Below the pieces are notes generated by a model that saw only the letters and a list, made by a program, of their open reading frames with translations, was not told the origin of the DNA and made no database searches. A stretch of DNA of 55,806 nucleotides from the NCBI GenBank assembly GCA_015060705.1, contig SUXY01000007.1, positions 1 to 55,806 of the forward strand, written 5' to 3'. A program made the position numbers and the translations under genes. This DNA is from Bacteroides sp. (GTDB lineage Bacteria; Bacteroidota; Bacteroidia; Bacteroidales; Bacteroidaceae). Shown one piece after another: positions 23,453 to 31,300 of this stretch (position 1 is the stretch's first letter; each line of letters starts with the position of its first letter).

Positions 23453-23460
23453 TATCTTTG
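23453..23460 (+). promoter_or_regulatory. -7 promoter box (TATCTTTG) for ptb-buk
   Basis: TATCTTTG matches the Bacteroidota sigma-ABfr -7 consensus and lies 30 nt before the ptb start. A convincing -33 element at the expected distance was not found. Confidence 0.6.
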
Positions 23461-23490
23461 TAATCGTTCTTCATTTAAAACTGAATGTAA

Positions 23491-24411
23491 ATGGAACCGA
23501 TACAGGACTTTTCCAGCTTAGTAAGTCGTTTGCGTGCTATGAAAGAGCGGAAGCGGGTGGTGGTGGTTTGTCCAAACGACCCCCATACGGAGTATGTCAT
23601 TATCCGTAGCTTGCGCGAAGGGTTTGCCGACTTCTTGTTGGTGGCAGATACTCCTCATTTGCTTAATGCCGAGTATATCCGTCATCAATATCCCGATCAT
23701 GTGAAAGTATTCGAAGCCAGTAGCCCGGATGTGGCTGCTCAGGAGGGAGTGCTGTTGGTTCGTGAAGGGCATGCCGATGTATTGATGAAAGGAATTATCA
23801 ATACCGATAATCTGCTTCGGGCGGTTTTGAACAAGGAACACGGATTACTCCCGAAAGGGAATGTGTTGAGTCATGTTACCGTGGCTGAAATTCCTTCCTA
23901 TAATAAATTATTGTTCTTCTCGGATGCGGCGGTTATCCCTCGACCGGCCTTGAATCATTTCGATGCCATGATTCGGTACAATGTGGATGTGTGCCGTCGG
24001 ATGGGTATCGATGCTCCCCGTATTGCCCTTATCCATTGTACGGAGAAGGTAAACGAAAAGTTCCCTCATACATTGGACTATGTGACTTTGAAAGAACGGG
24101 CTGAGGCAGGAGAATATGGTGAGGTTTACATCGATGGCCCGATGGATGCGAAGACCGCTTGCGATTCGCATAGCGGTGAAGTGAAAGGTATCAGTTCGCC
24201 AGTGGTAGGTCATGCCGATATGCTGATATTCCCTAACATTGAATCGGGCAATACTTTCTACAAGACCCTCTCTTTGTTTGGCGATGCCAACATGGCGGGT
24301 ATGTTGCAAGGAACCACAGCTCCGGTCGTCGTTCCTTCCCGTGCCGACTCGGGTAATTCGAAATTCTATAGCTTGGCATTAGCCTGCGTATGTAGTGATA
24401 CTAAAAAATAA
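23491..24411 (+). CDS. ptb: Phosphate butyryltransferase / phosphate acyltransferase
   Basis: A 306-residue phosphotransacylase. Ptb converts an acyl-CoA (butyryl- or branched-chain) plus phosphate to acyl-phosphate plus CoA in the cytoplasm. The glycine-rich and acidic motifs 'VLMKGIINTDNLLRAVLN', 'SHVTVAEIP', 'LFFSDAAVIPRP', 'DGPMDAKTA' and 'LIFPNIESGNTFYKTLSLFG' follow the family order, and the length is normal. It is followed after 10 nt by butyrate kinase, so the two-enzyme route from acyl-CoA to acid with ATP formation is complete. No butyrate-forming genes are nearby, so the real substrate may be isobutyryl-, isovaleryl- or another acyl-CoA (inference). Confidence 0.88.
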   Translation: MEPIQDFSSLVSRLRAMKERKRVVVVCPNDPHTEYVIIRSLREGFADFLLVADTPHLLNAEYIRHQYPDHVKVFEASSPDVAAQEGVLLVREGHADVLMKGIINTDNLLRAVLNKEHGLLPKGNVLSHVTVAEIPSYNKLLFFSDAAVIPRPALNHFDAMIRYNVDVCRRMGIDAPRIALIHCTEKVNEKFPHTLDYVTLKERAEAGEYGEVYIDGPMDAKTACDSHSGEVKGISSPVVGHADMLIFPNIESGNTFYKTLSLFGDANMAGMLQGTTAPVVVPSRADSGNSKFYSLALACVCSDTKK

Positions 24412-24421
24412 ACATATACCT

Positions 24422-25489
24422 ATGAAGATATTTGTAATTAATCCTGGTTCAACTTCTACTAAGTTGGCGTTGTACGAGGACGATCAGCCGGTATGGGTCG
24501 GTGGTGCTCACCATCCGTTGGAAGACTTGGCGCAATATACTCACATCATTGAACAGTTGCCTTACCGCAAGCAGTTTGTGCGTGATATGTTGGCTAAGGT
24601 GGGCATTCCTGTTCAGTTTGATGCAGTGATTGCCCGTGGCGGTTTGTTGAAGCCGACACCGAGCGGCATTTATGAGATTGACGAGCGCATACAGCATGAC
24701 TTGATTCATGCTGAAATGGAACATGCCTGTAATTTGGGCGCTTTGATAGCAGTAGAATTGGCAGAAGAATGTCAATGCCCTGCTTACATAGCCGACCCGG
24801 AAGTGGCAGACGAGTTCATGCCTGAAGCCCGCTATACAGGTATTCCTGATATCGAACGCAAATCCATTTTCCATGCCTTGAACAGCAAGGCAGTTTCCCG
24901 TAAGTATGCTGCTTCCATTGGGCGGAAATACGAGGACTTGAACATTATTGTTGTGCATTTGGGCGGTGGTATCTCGGTAGGTGCTCATCGCAAAGGACAA
25001 GTAATTGATGTAAATAATGCGCTCGATGGCGATGGCCCTTTCAGTACTGAACGTGCCGGTACCGTTCCTGCGGGTCAGTTGGTGGATCTTTGTTTCAGCG
25101 GTCAGTATAGCAAGCTTCAGATTAAAAAGATGCTGAATGGTCGGGGCGGTCTTTCGGCACACTTGGGCTTGAATGACATGATTACCATTGCTGCGAAGGC
25201 AGAAGCGGGGGAAGAACCGTTCAAGAGTGTGGTGGATGCCATGTTTTATAGCGTAGCCCGTGAGGTAGGTGCCCGCTATGTGGCTTTGAAGGGGCAGGTA
25301 GATGCAATCATTGTTACGGGAGGTATTGCCCATAGCGAGTATTGCATGAAGAAGGTATTCCTGCCATGGATTGATTATTTAGCACCGATAGTCATGATGC
25401 CGGGCGAAGATGAGATGGGATCCTTGGCTTACAATGCGTATGGTGCCATGAAGGGTGAACGAACCTTGCAAGTGTATGATCCAGCGTAA
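24422..25489 (+). CDS. buk: Butyrate (branched-chain acid) kinase
   Basis: A 355-residue ASKHA-fold acid kinase, using the ATG at 24422 (MKIFVINPGSTSTKLALYE). The N-terminal phosphate motif 'NPGSTSTK' is diagnostic. Others include 'ARGGLLKP', 'VHLGGGISVGAH', 'DGDGPFSTERAGTVP' and 'VTGGIAHS'. It converts acyl-phosphate plus ADP to free acid plus ATP, completing the path started by Ptb. An ATG nine codons upstream lies partly inside ptb and would spoil the conserved N-terminus. A strong terminator follows at 25501-25534. Confidence 0.93.
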   Translation: MKIFVINPGSTSTKLALYEDDQPVWVGGAHHPLEDLAQYTHIIEQLPYRKQFVRDMLAKVGIPVQFDAVIARGGLLKPTPSGIYEIDERIQHDLIHAEMEHACNLGALIAVELAEECQCPAYIADPEVADEFMPEARYTGIPDIERKSIFHALNSKAVSRKYAASIGRKYEDLNIIVVHLGGGISVGAHRKGQVIDVNNALDGDGPFSTERAGTVPAGQLVDLCFSGQYSKLQIKKMLNGRGGLSAHLGLNDMITIAAKAEAGEEPFKSVVDAMFYSVAREVGARYVALKGQVDAIIVTGGIAHSEYCMKKVFLPWIDYLAPIVMMPGEDEMGSLAYNAYGAMKGERTLQVYDPA

Positions 25490-25500
25490 ATTTTAAGATA

Positions 25501-25534
25501 AAAAAGAAAGCATCCATGAGGATGCTTTCTTTTT
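25501..25534. terminator. Bidirectional intrinsic terminator
   Basis: AAAAAGAAAGCATCC pairs with GGATGCTTTCTTTTT around an ATGA loop. It serves buk on the plus strand and the DUF4491 gene on the minus strand, whose stop codon touches it. Confidence 0.88.
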
Positions 25535-25848
25535 TATTCATATTCATGTTTCCGTTTGGGATTCATCGGGAACCAACCTTTCAATACACGTTCGCGTTGC
25601 TCGAAAACTTCTTTGATGGTCCAGAAAGAAGAGAAAGAGAAAACGCCCAGCAACGAAGAAATCAGGATATCGCTGATGAGGAGCGAACCCGCTATTCCAA
25701 TGATTCCCAGTATCAGGAAAATCCACCAGCAACGGGTTCCCCAATAATATTCAGCCTTGACCACGACAGGGTGAAACAGGCCGATGATGAGGAAAGTGCT
25801 GATGCCGATGATGAGGCCTTCCCAGTGGAGTCCGTTCAATAGTTCCAT
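25534..25848 (-). CDS. DUF4491-type small membrane protein
   Basis: A 104-residue protein with three predicted TM helices (about 10-28, 38-58 and 62-78) and a basic cytoplasmic-looking tail ('KGWFPMNPKRKHEYE'). The motifs 'FLIIGLFHPVVVKAEYYWG', 'RCWWIFLILG' and 'SSFWTIKEVFEQ' are those I recall for DUF4491 proteins of Bacteroidota; the function is unknown. Its ATG overlaps the stop of the upstream Lrp-like gene as TAATG, so translation is coupled and the two may work together. Confidence 0.8.
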   Translation of the reverse strand: MELLNGLHWEGLIIGISTFLIIGLFHPVVVKAEYYWGTRCWWIFLILGIIGIAGSLLISDILISSLLGVFSFSSFWTIKEVFEQRERVLKGWFPMNPKRKHEYE

Positions 25849-26309
25849 TAGTCTTTACAAATAGGGATTTCTTTCTTGATGCTTTGTTCCAGTGAAATCA
25901 ATGTTTCGGTAGCTGTTACGCCCGGAATTTCCTGAATCTTGGCGTTCAAGAGTTCCATGAGGTGCTCGTTGTCGCGGCAATAAAGCTTGGTCAGCATGGT
26001 GTAATTACCAGTGGTAAAATGACATTCAACGATTTCTGGAATCTTCTTCAATTCTTTGACGGCTTCCTTATACATGGAACCCTTTTCCAACTTGATGCCG
26101 ACATAGGTACAAGTGCGATAACCCAAGCTCTTCGGGTTTACATTATAGCCCGAACCAATGATGACGCCCATATCGATCAAACGCTGAACACGTTGGTGGA
26201 TGGCTGCGCGGGATACACCGCATTCTGCAGCTACATCCTTGAACGGGATACGAGCGTTCTGTGAGATTATTTCCAATATTTGTCTGTCAAGTTTATCAAT
26301 TTTCTCCAT
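25848..26309 (-). CDS. Lrp/AsnC-family transcriptional regulator
   Basis: A 153-residue feast/famine regulator. The N-terminal helix-turn-helix ('LDRQILEIISQNARIPFKDVAAECGVSRAAIHQRVQRL' region, about 6-45) is typical of Lrp/AsnC. The C-terminal RAM ligand-binding domain follows (about 70-145, with 'VECHFTTGNYTMLTKLYC'). Such proteins form octamers that respond to amino acids. A TATATTTG -7 box lies at 26343-26350 on the minus strand. It forms an operon with the downstream DUF4491 gene (one-base overlap). Targets are not evident from the sequence. Confidence 0.92.
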   Translation of the reverse strand: MEKIDKLDRQILEIISQNARIPFKDVAAECGVSRAAIHQRVQRLIDMGVIIGSGYNVNPKSLGYRTCTYVGIKLEKGSMYKEAVKELKKIPEIVECHFTTGNYTMLTKLYCRDNEHLMELLNAKIQEIPGVTATETLISLEQSIKKEIPICKD

Positions 26310-26342
26310 AATAGTTAGATTTAATGTTTGTCATTTTGTAAG

Positions 26343-26350
26343 CAAATATA
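26343..26350 (-). promoter_or_regulatory. -7 promoter box (TATATTTG) for the Lrp-like gene
   Basis: TATATTTG on the minus strand fits TAnnTTTG and sits 33 nt before the ATG at 26309. Confidence 0.5.
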
Positions 26351-26449
26351 AGTGTTTGTTTTGAATATTCGCATTACTCGATGAAAAAAATCTTGTATTA
26401 TTCGGGAAAAAGTATGCTTTTTTAGCCTTTTTTGCAAATGTAACGACGT

Positions 26450-27730
26450 TTAGGCACTTTCGGTAGGCGTGTGAGTAACCAACACTTTGTCTATTCGGGC
26501 ACCATCCATGTCAACGATTTCCAATTGGAAGTCATTCCATTGCAAGCTTTCGCCGGTTTGTGGAATGTGGCCCAATTGTTGTAGAATGAGTCCGCCCAAC
26601 GTGTTGTAGCTGGATTCGGAATACAAGTCTTCACAATCAAAATGATTCAAGAAATCGTAGAAGGAACATTGACCGTCGATGAGCCAACCACCATCTTTTC
26701 GTGGAAGGATGTCGGGTTCTTCGGCTTCGTTGGGGAGTGAGCCGACCAAGGCTTCCAAGATATCCTTAATCGTAATGATGCCCTGCAAACTTCCGAACTC
26801 ATCACAAATCAATCCGTATTTGATATGGCTCTTGCGTATCAATTCCAAGGATTTGTATACATCCATGCTTTCGTGGAAGTATTGGGCAGGACGGATGACG
26901 TCCCTCAAATTGAATGAACGGTGCTGAACCTTGCCAAACAGGTCTTTGAGATACACCACTCCAACAATGTCGTCCAATGTCCGGTTGCGGGTAATGGGGT
27001 AGACCTGGTAAAGATGTTCGCATACCACTTGGAAGATTTCTTCGTTGGTCATATCAAGGTCGATGGATATGATGTCGTTCCGGTGGGTCATAATGGTGTT
27101 GACTCCTCGGTCGCCCAACGAGAATACACGGTCCACGATTTCCTGTTCCACTTCTTGTACTTCGCCACTCTCGGTACCTTCGTCTATCATCGACTTGATT
27201 TCTTCTTCGGTTACTTTCTCACCATTGGTGTTGATGTTCAGTAAACTGAAGATTAGCGAGGTGCTTTTGGCCAATAACCAGACGAATGGAGAGGCTATGA
27301 TGGAAAGCCAATACATAGGGCGTGCCAGGAATTTTGCCACACGGGAAGAAGCGCTCATACCGATGCGCTTAGGGACCAATTCGCCAAACAAGATAGTGAG
27401 GTAAGTGACAAACATGACGATCAGTGTCTGGGCGGTAATTCGGGCATATGCTGCCGGGAATCCCCATTCGGTCAATACCACCCCGAAATCATCGGCCAAA
27501 GCATCGCCGGAGTAGATACCGGTCAGGATACCGATCAGGGTGATGCCTATCTGTACGGTAGAAAGGAACTTGTCCGGATCATTGGCTAGCTTCAAGGCTA
27601 TTCGGGCCGACTGGTTACCTTTACGTGAATCGTTTGTCAAGTTGCTTTTACGGGCCGATATCACTGCTATTTCGGACATGGAGAATATGCCGTTCAGCAA
27701 GATAAGGGCAAGAATGATAATAAATTCCAT
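26450..27730 (-). CDS. CNNM/HlyC-CorC-family membrane protein with CBS domains
   Basis: A 426-residue protein starting at the ATG at 27730 (MEFIIILALILLNGIF). The N-terminal DUF21/CNNM membrane domain (about 1-190, three to four TM helices, 'FSMSEIAVISARKSNL', 'ELVPKRIGM') is followed by a CBS pair (about 205-330: 'GVNTIMTHRNDIISID', 'GLICDEFGSLQGIITIKDIL'). A C-terminal CorC_HlyC transporter-associated domain ends it. Family members are linked to Mg2+ efflux and homeostasis; older 'hemolysin' labels are misleading. A start 15 codons upstream is possible but gives a worse N-terminus. It is divergent from the NUDIX gene and has a TATCTTTG box at 27753-27760. Confidence 0.9.
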   Translation of the reverse strand: MEFIIILALILLNGIFSMSEIAVISARKSNLTNDSRKGNQSARIALKLANDPDKFLSTVQIGITLIGILTGIYSGDALADDFGVVLTEWGFPAAYARITAQTLIVMFVTYLTILFGELVPKRIGMSASSRVAKFLARPMYWLSIIASPFVWLLAKSTSLIFSLLNINTNGEKVTEEEIKSMIDEGTESGEVQEVEQEIVDRVFSLGDRGVNTIMTHRNDIISIDLDMTNEEIFQVVCEHLYQVYPITRNRTLDDIVGVVYLKDLFGKVQHRSFNLRDVIRPAQYFHESMDVYKSLELIRKSHIKYGLICDEFGSLQGIITIKDILEALVGSLPNEAEEPDILPRKDGGWLIDGQCSFYDFLNHFDCEDLYSESSYNTLGGLILQQLGHIPQTGESLQWNDFQLEIVDMDGARIDKVLVTHTPTESA

Positions 27731-27752
27731 ATTGTGTTGATTGATTAAGTTA

Positions 27753-27760
27753 CAAAGATA
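27753..27760 (-). promoter_or_regulatory. -7 promoter box (TATCTTTG) for the CNNM-type gene
   Basis: TATCTTTG on the minus strand, 22 nt before the ATG at 27730. It supports that start over the longer one. Confidence 0.6.
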
Positions 27761-27833
27761 GGAAGAAAAGGACATATCCTTGTTGATTTAGCTTTTTTTA
27801 TCAAAAAGAAACGAAGTTATGTGTAGGAAGTGT

Positions 27834-27841
27834 TATCTTTG
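27834..27841 (+). promoter_or_regulatory. -7 promoter box (TATCTTTG) for the NUDIX-TPR-barrel genes
   Basis: TATCTTTG sits 24 nt before the ATG at 27866. Translation cannot begin at the GTG at 27830, which would lie upstream of this box, so the box helps decide the start. Confidence 0.55.
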
Positions 27842-27865
27842 TGGATGAATCAAAAAAGAAAAGAA

Positions 27866-28399
27866 ATGCATCATCCGTTGGAATTGTTCAAGTATTGTCC
27901 GAAGTGCGGTTCGTCTGCCTTTGTGGAGAACAACGAAAAGTCGAAGCGTTGCGAGGATTGTGGCTTTGTGTATTATTTCAATGCCAGTTCGGCTACGGTT
28001 GCCTTCATCCTGAATGAGCAGGGAGAATTGTTGGTGTGTCGCCGTGCCAAGGAACCCAAGAAAGGAACGCTGGATTTGGCAGGTGGTTTTGTAGACCGTT
28101 TCGAGACCGGTGAAGAGGGAGTAGCCCGTGAAGTGTTGGAGGAAACCGGATTGGAAGTGGTGGAAGCCAGGTATCTGTTCTCGTTGCCGAATACCTATCT
28201 GTATTCCGGTTTTTTGGTGCATACGCTCGACCAGTTTTTCCTTTGTCGGGTGAAGGATGCCGCTCGTTTGAAGGCCATGGACGATGTGGCAGATTCTTTC
28301 TGGGTTCCTTTGCAGGAAGTAAATCCGGAAGCCTTCGGGTTGGATTCCGTACGGGAGGGAGTCAGACGATTTTTGAAAGAACATAACATAACCAAATAG
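27866..28399 (+). CDS. NUDIX hydrolase with N-terminal zinc ribbon
   Basis: A 177-residue protein from the ATG at 27866 (MHHPLELFKYCPKCG); an ATG at 27845 is an alternative. A zinc ribbon comes first ('YCPKCGSS' and 'RCEDCGFVY', two CxxC pairs). The Nudix box follows: 'GFVDRFETGEEGVAREV' continuing into 'LEETGLEV', an exact match to GX5EX7REUXEEXGU. The layout resembles NudC-like NADH/NAD-cap pyrophosphatases and other nucleotide hydrolases, but the substrate cannot be set. It is 3 nt upstream of the TPR gene, so the two are probably cotranscribed. Confidence 0.9.
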   Translation: MHHPLELFKYCPKCGSSAFVENNEKSKRCEDCGFVYYFNASSATVAFILNEQGELLVCRRAKEPKKGTLDLAGGFVDRFETGEEGVAREVLEETGLEVVEARYLFSLPNTYLYSGFLVHTLDQFFLCRVKDAARLKAMDDVADSFWVPLQEVNPEAFGLDSVREGVRRFLKEHNITK

Positions 28400-28402
28400 A
28401 AG

Positions 28403-31297
28403 ATGAAGAAGAGAACCATTTGGGTGGCTGCTCTGATGAGCCTTTCCGTATCGGGTATGGCGCAACAGGTGTTGCCGAAAGATGTGGCGGGGGATAAGGA
28501 ATATGCCCGCGTCTGTAAAGAGTATGAGTTGAGAGCGGATAACAGCATTGAACTGTTGGAAGCGTATCTGAAGCAATATCCGGATTCGAGACATGCCAAT
28601 CGGGTAGAATCGATGATGGCTTCCATCTATTTTGAGGAAGGAAAGTATCCGGAAGCGATTGCTCTCTATCAATCCTGCGACTTGGATGCCTTGGCCGATA
28701 AGGAACGCGATGAGGCGGTATTGAAATTGGCGACCGCCTATTTGAAGGTAGACAATCTGGGAGAAGCGAAAGTTTGGTTTACTTTGTTGAAGGATGTCAG
28801 CAAGAACCATCGGTTGGATGCTGTCTATAACTTGGGTTACATCGACTATGTGGAAGGTCGATACGACCAGGCCTTGAAAGCATTTACGTCGTTGCAACAG
28901 GATGATGTGTACGATGCCTTGGTTCCTTACTACATCGGAGAAATCCATTTGCTTCGAGGAGAGTTCAAGCAAGCGGATGAAGTGGCATCGGATTATTTGC
29001 GCCATTTTGCCGGACACAAGGACGAAGCGGAAATGATGCGCGTTCAAGGGGAGGCCCGTTATGGCTTGAAAGACTATATGGGAGCCGTATCTTCGTTGGA
29101 AGGATATATGGCTGCTACCGCGCAACCACAACGCAAGGCCATGTACGAACTGGGGATGGGTTATTACCATACCGGTGCTTATTCGAAAGCTACGGAGTTG
29201 TTGGGTAGAACAACCATGGAACCGGATGCTTTGGCGCAGAATGCTTCGCTTCACATGGGTTTGGCTTATTTGCAATTGAAAGACCGCAATCAAGCCCGCA
29301 TGGCATTTGAACAAGCATCCATCGGAAATTTTGATCCAGCCGTTAAGGAACAAGCGTTGTACAATTATGCCTTGTGTATCCACGAAACTTCTTATTCACC
29401 GTTTGCTGAATCTGTAACGGTTTTTGAACGCTTCCTGAACGAATTCCCGAATTCCAAATACCGTGAAAGAGTGAACGACTATTTGGTGGAAACTTATATG
29501 AATACCCGTAGCTACGATGCGGCATTGAACTCCATTGCCAAGATTTCGAAGCCGGGACCGCGTATCATGGAAGCCAAGCAGAAGATTCTCTTCCGATTGG
29601 GTACCCAATCTTTTGCCAATGCCAGGTTTGCGGAAGCTTTGCAATACTTCAACCGCTCGTTGGAAATCGGCCGATACAATTCGGCTACCCAGGCGGATGC
29701 TTATTATTGGAGAGGGGAGGCCAATTACCGATTGGAGAACTACAAGTCGGCCGGAAAGGATTTGCGCCGTTATGTAGAGTTGGCGAAAAACAAGCGTAGC
29801 CAGGAGTATGCTTTAGCGCTCTACAACTTGGGTTATACCGATTTCAAGCAAAAGAATTACTCCAGTGCCTTGAATTGGTTTAGCCGTTTCGTGAATGAAG
29901 GCGCGAATGACAATAAGCAGGTATTGGCGGATGCCTACAACCGTATGGGGGACTGTAATTTCTATGCACGCAAGTTCGATGATGCTCGCCGAAGCTATGA
30001 CAAGGCCGAACAGGTCGATCCGTCGTTGGGTGACTACTCTTTGTATCAAGAAGGTTTCGTGAAGGGCTTGCAACGGGATTATAACGGTAAGATCCAATCC
30101 TTGAACCAGTTGATTACCAACTATCCGCAATCGCAATACATCGACGACGCCTTGTATGAACAAGGACGTGCTTTTGTGCAGCTGGAAGACAATGTCAATG
30201 CCATTGAACGTTTCCAATTGTTGGTGAAGAACTTCCCGCAAAGCAACATGGCACCTAGAGCGGCCAATGAAGTGGGATTGTTGTACTATCAGAACGACAA
30301 GTATCCGGAAGCCATTGCGGCTTACAAGGAAGTCATCAAGAATTATCCGGGTAGCGAGGAAGCCCGTTTGGCTCAACGCGACTTGAAATCCATTTACATC
30401 GACTTGAACAAGGTGGATGAATATGCCGACTTTGCATCGACCATTCCGGGTGGTGCCAACTTTGATGTGAATGAACGCGATTCGTTGACTTATGTAGCGG
30501 CTGAACGTGTATACATGCGAGGTGAAACGGCCGATGCCCGCAATAGCTTCATCCGTTATTTGCAGACCTTCCCGGAAGGTGCATTCAGCTTGAACGCCAA
30601 TTACTACATCGGTTTGATTGATTACAATCAGCAGAATTATGCAAGTGCAGCTCCTTACCTGAATAAGGTACTCGAATATCCGAACAATAAGTATTCGGAA
30701 GAAGCCATGATGATGAGTGCGGAAATCGCTTATATTGCCAAGGATTATGCCCAGTCGTTGGAATGGTACAAGCTTTTGAAGGATAGAGCCTCTACACCGG
30801 AACGTCGTCAGATAGCGGCAACAGGTATGCTCCGTAGTGCAGCCATGTCGGGCAATGGAGAAGAAACCATCTTGGCGGCAACGGCGGTATTGGCAGATGC
30901 TAAGGTGGCTCCGGAACTGGAAAGCGAAGCTCGTCATTATCGTTCGAAGGCGTTGGTGGAAGCGAATCAGTTGACTCATGCAGTAGCCGACTGGGAAGCC
31001 TTGGCCAAGGATACCCGTAATGTTTACGGTGCTGAAGCCAAGTATCGTTTGGCGCAATACTTGTTTGATAGCGGAAAGACTAAAGAAGCCGAACAGGAAG
31101 TGTTGAACTATTTGGAAGTAAGTACACCGCATGCTTATTGGTTGGCTAGAAGCTTTGTCTTGTTGTCAGACATTTATGCGAAGCTCGACCGCAAGTTGGA
31201 AGCCCGTCAATACTTGCTCTCGTTGAAGCAGAACTATCAGGCGGACGATGACATTGCCGGTATGATTGAGAGCCGATTGGAGAATTTGAGTGAATAA
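28403..31297 (+). CDS. Large secreted/periplasmic TPR-repeat protein
   Basis: A 964-residue protein with a signal peptide (MKKRTIWVAALMSLSVSGMAQ). The rest is helical TPR-like repeats, visible as recurring 'YPDSRHANR', 'FPNSKYRERV', 'YPQSQYIDDALYEQGRAF', 'FPQSNMAPRAANEVGLLYYQ' and 'YPGSEEARLAQRDL' units. These are typical of periplasmic scaffold proteins (BamD/YbgF/CpoB-type repeats). No catalytic domain was seen. It is 3 nt from both its neighbours: NUDIX upstream, beta-barrel downstream. The tight link to an outer-membrane barrel suggests a periplasmic-outer-membrane assembly, but I do not recognise the system. Confidence 0.85.
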   Translation: MKKRTIWVAALMSLSVSGMAQQVLPKDVAGDKEYARVCKEYELRADNSIELLEAYLKQYPDSRHANRVESMMASIYFEEGKYPEAIALYQSCDLDALADKERDEAVLKLATAYLKVDNLGEAKVWFTLLKDVSKNHRLDAVYNLGYIDYVEGRYDQALKAFTSLQQDDVYDALVPYYIGEIHLLRGEFKQADEVASDYLRHFAGHKDEAEMMRVQGEARYGLKDYMGAVSSLEGYMAATAQPQRKAMYELGMGYYHTGAYSKATELLGRTTMEPDALAQNASLHMGLAYLQLKDRNQARMAFEQASIGNFDPAVKEQALYNYALCIHETSYSPFAESVTVFERFLNEFPNSKYRERVNDYLVETYMNTRSYDAALNSIAKISKPGPRIMEAKQKILFRLGTQSFANARFAEALQYFNRSLEIGRYNSATQADAYYWRGEANYRLENYKSAGKDLRRYVELAKNKRSQEYALALYNLGYTDFKQKNYSSALNWFSRFVNEGANDNKQVLADAYNRMGDCNFYARKFDDARRSYDKAEQVDPSLGDYSLYQEGFVKGLQRDYNGKIQSLNQLITNYPQSQYIDDALYEQGRAFVQLEDNVNAIERFQLLVKNFPQSNMAPRAANEVGLLYYQNDKYPEAIAAYKEVIKNYPGSEEARLAQRDLKSIYIDLNKVDEYADFASTIPGGANFDVNERDSLTYVAAERVYMRGETADARNSFIRYLQTFPEGAFSLNANYYIGLIDYNQQNYASAAPYLNKVLEYPNNKYSEEAMMMSAEIAYIAKDYAQSLEWYKLLKDRASTPERRQIAATGMLRSAAMSGNGEETILAATAVLADAKVAPELESEARHYRSKALVEANQLTHAVADWEALAKDTRNVYGAEAKYRLAQYLFDSGKTKEAEQEVLNYLEVSTPHAYWLARSFVLLSDIYAKLDRKLEARQYLLSLKQNYQADDDIAGMIESRLENLSE

Positions 31298-31300
31298 AAA

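Noticed and set aside
27833..29383. A 516-codon open frame on the minus strand
   Set aside because: It is antisense to the NUDIX and TPR genes and shows no domain or start context; treated as a shadow frame.
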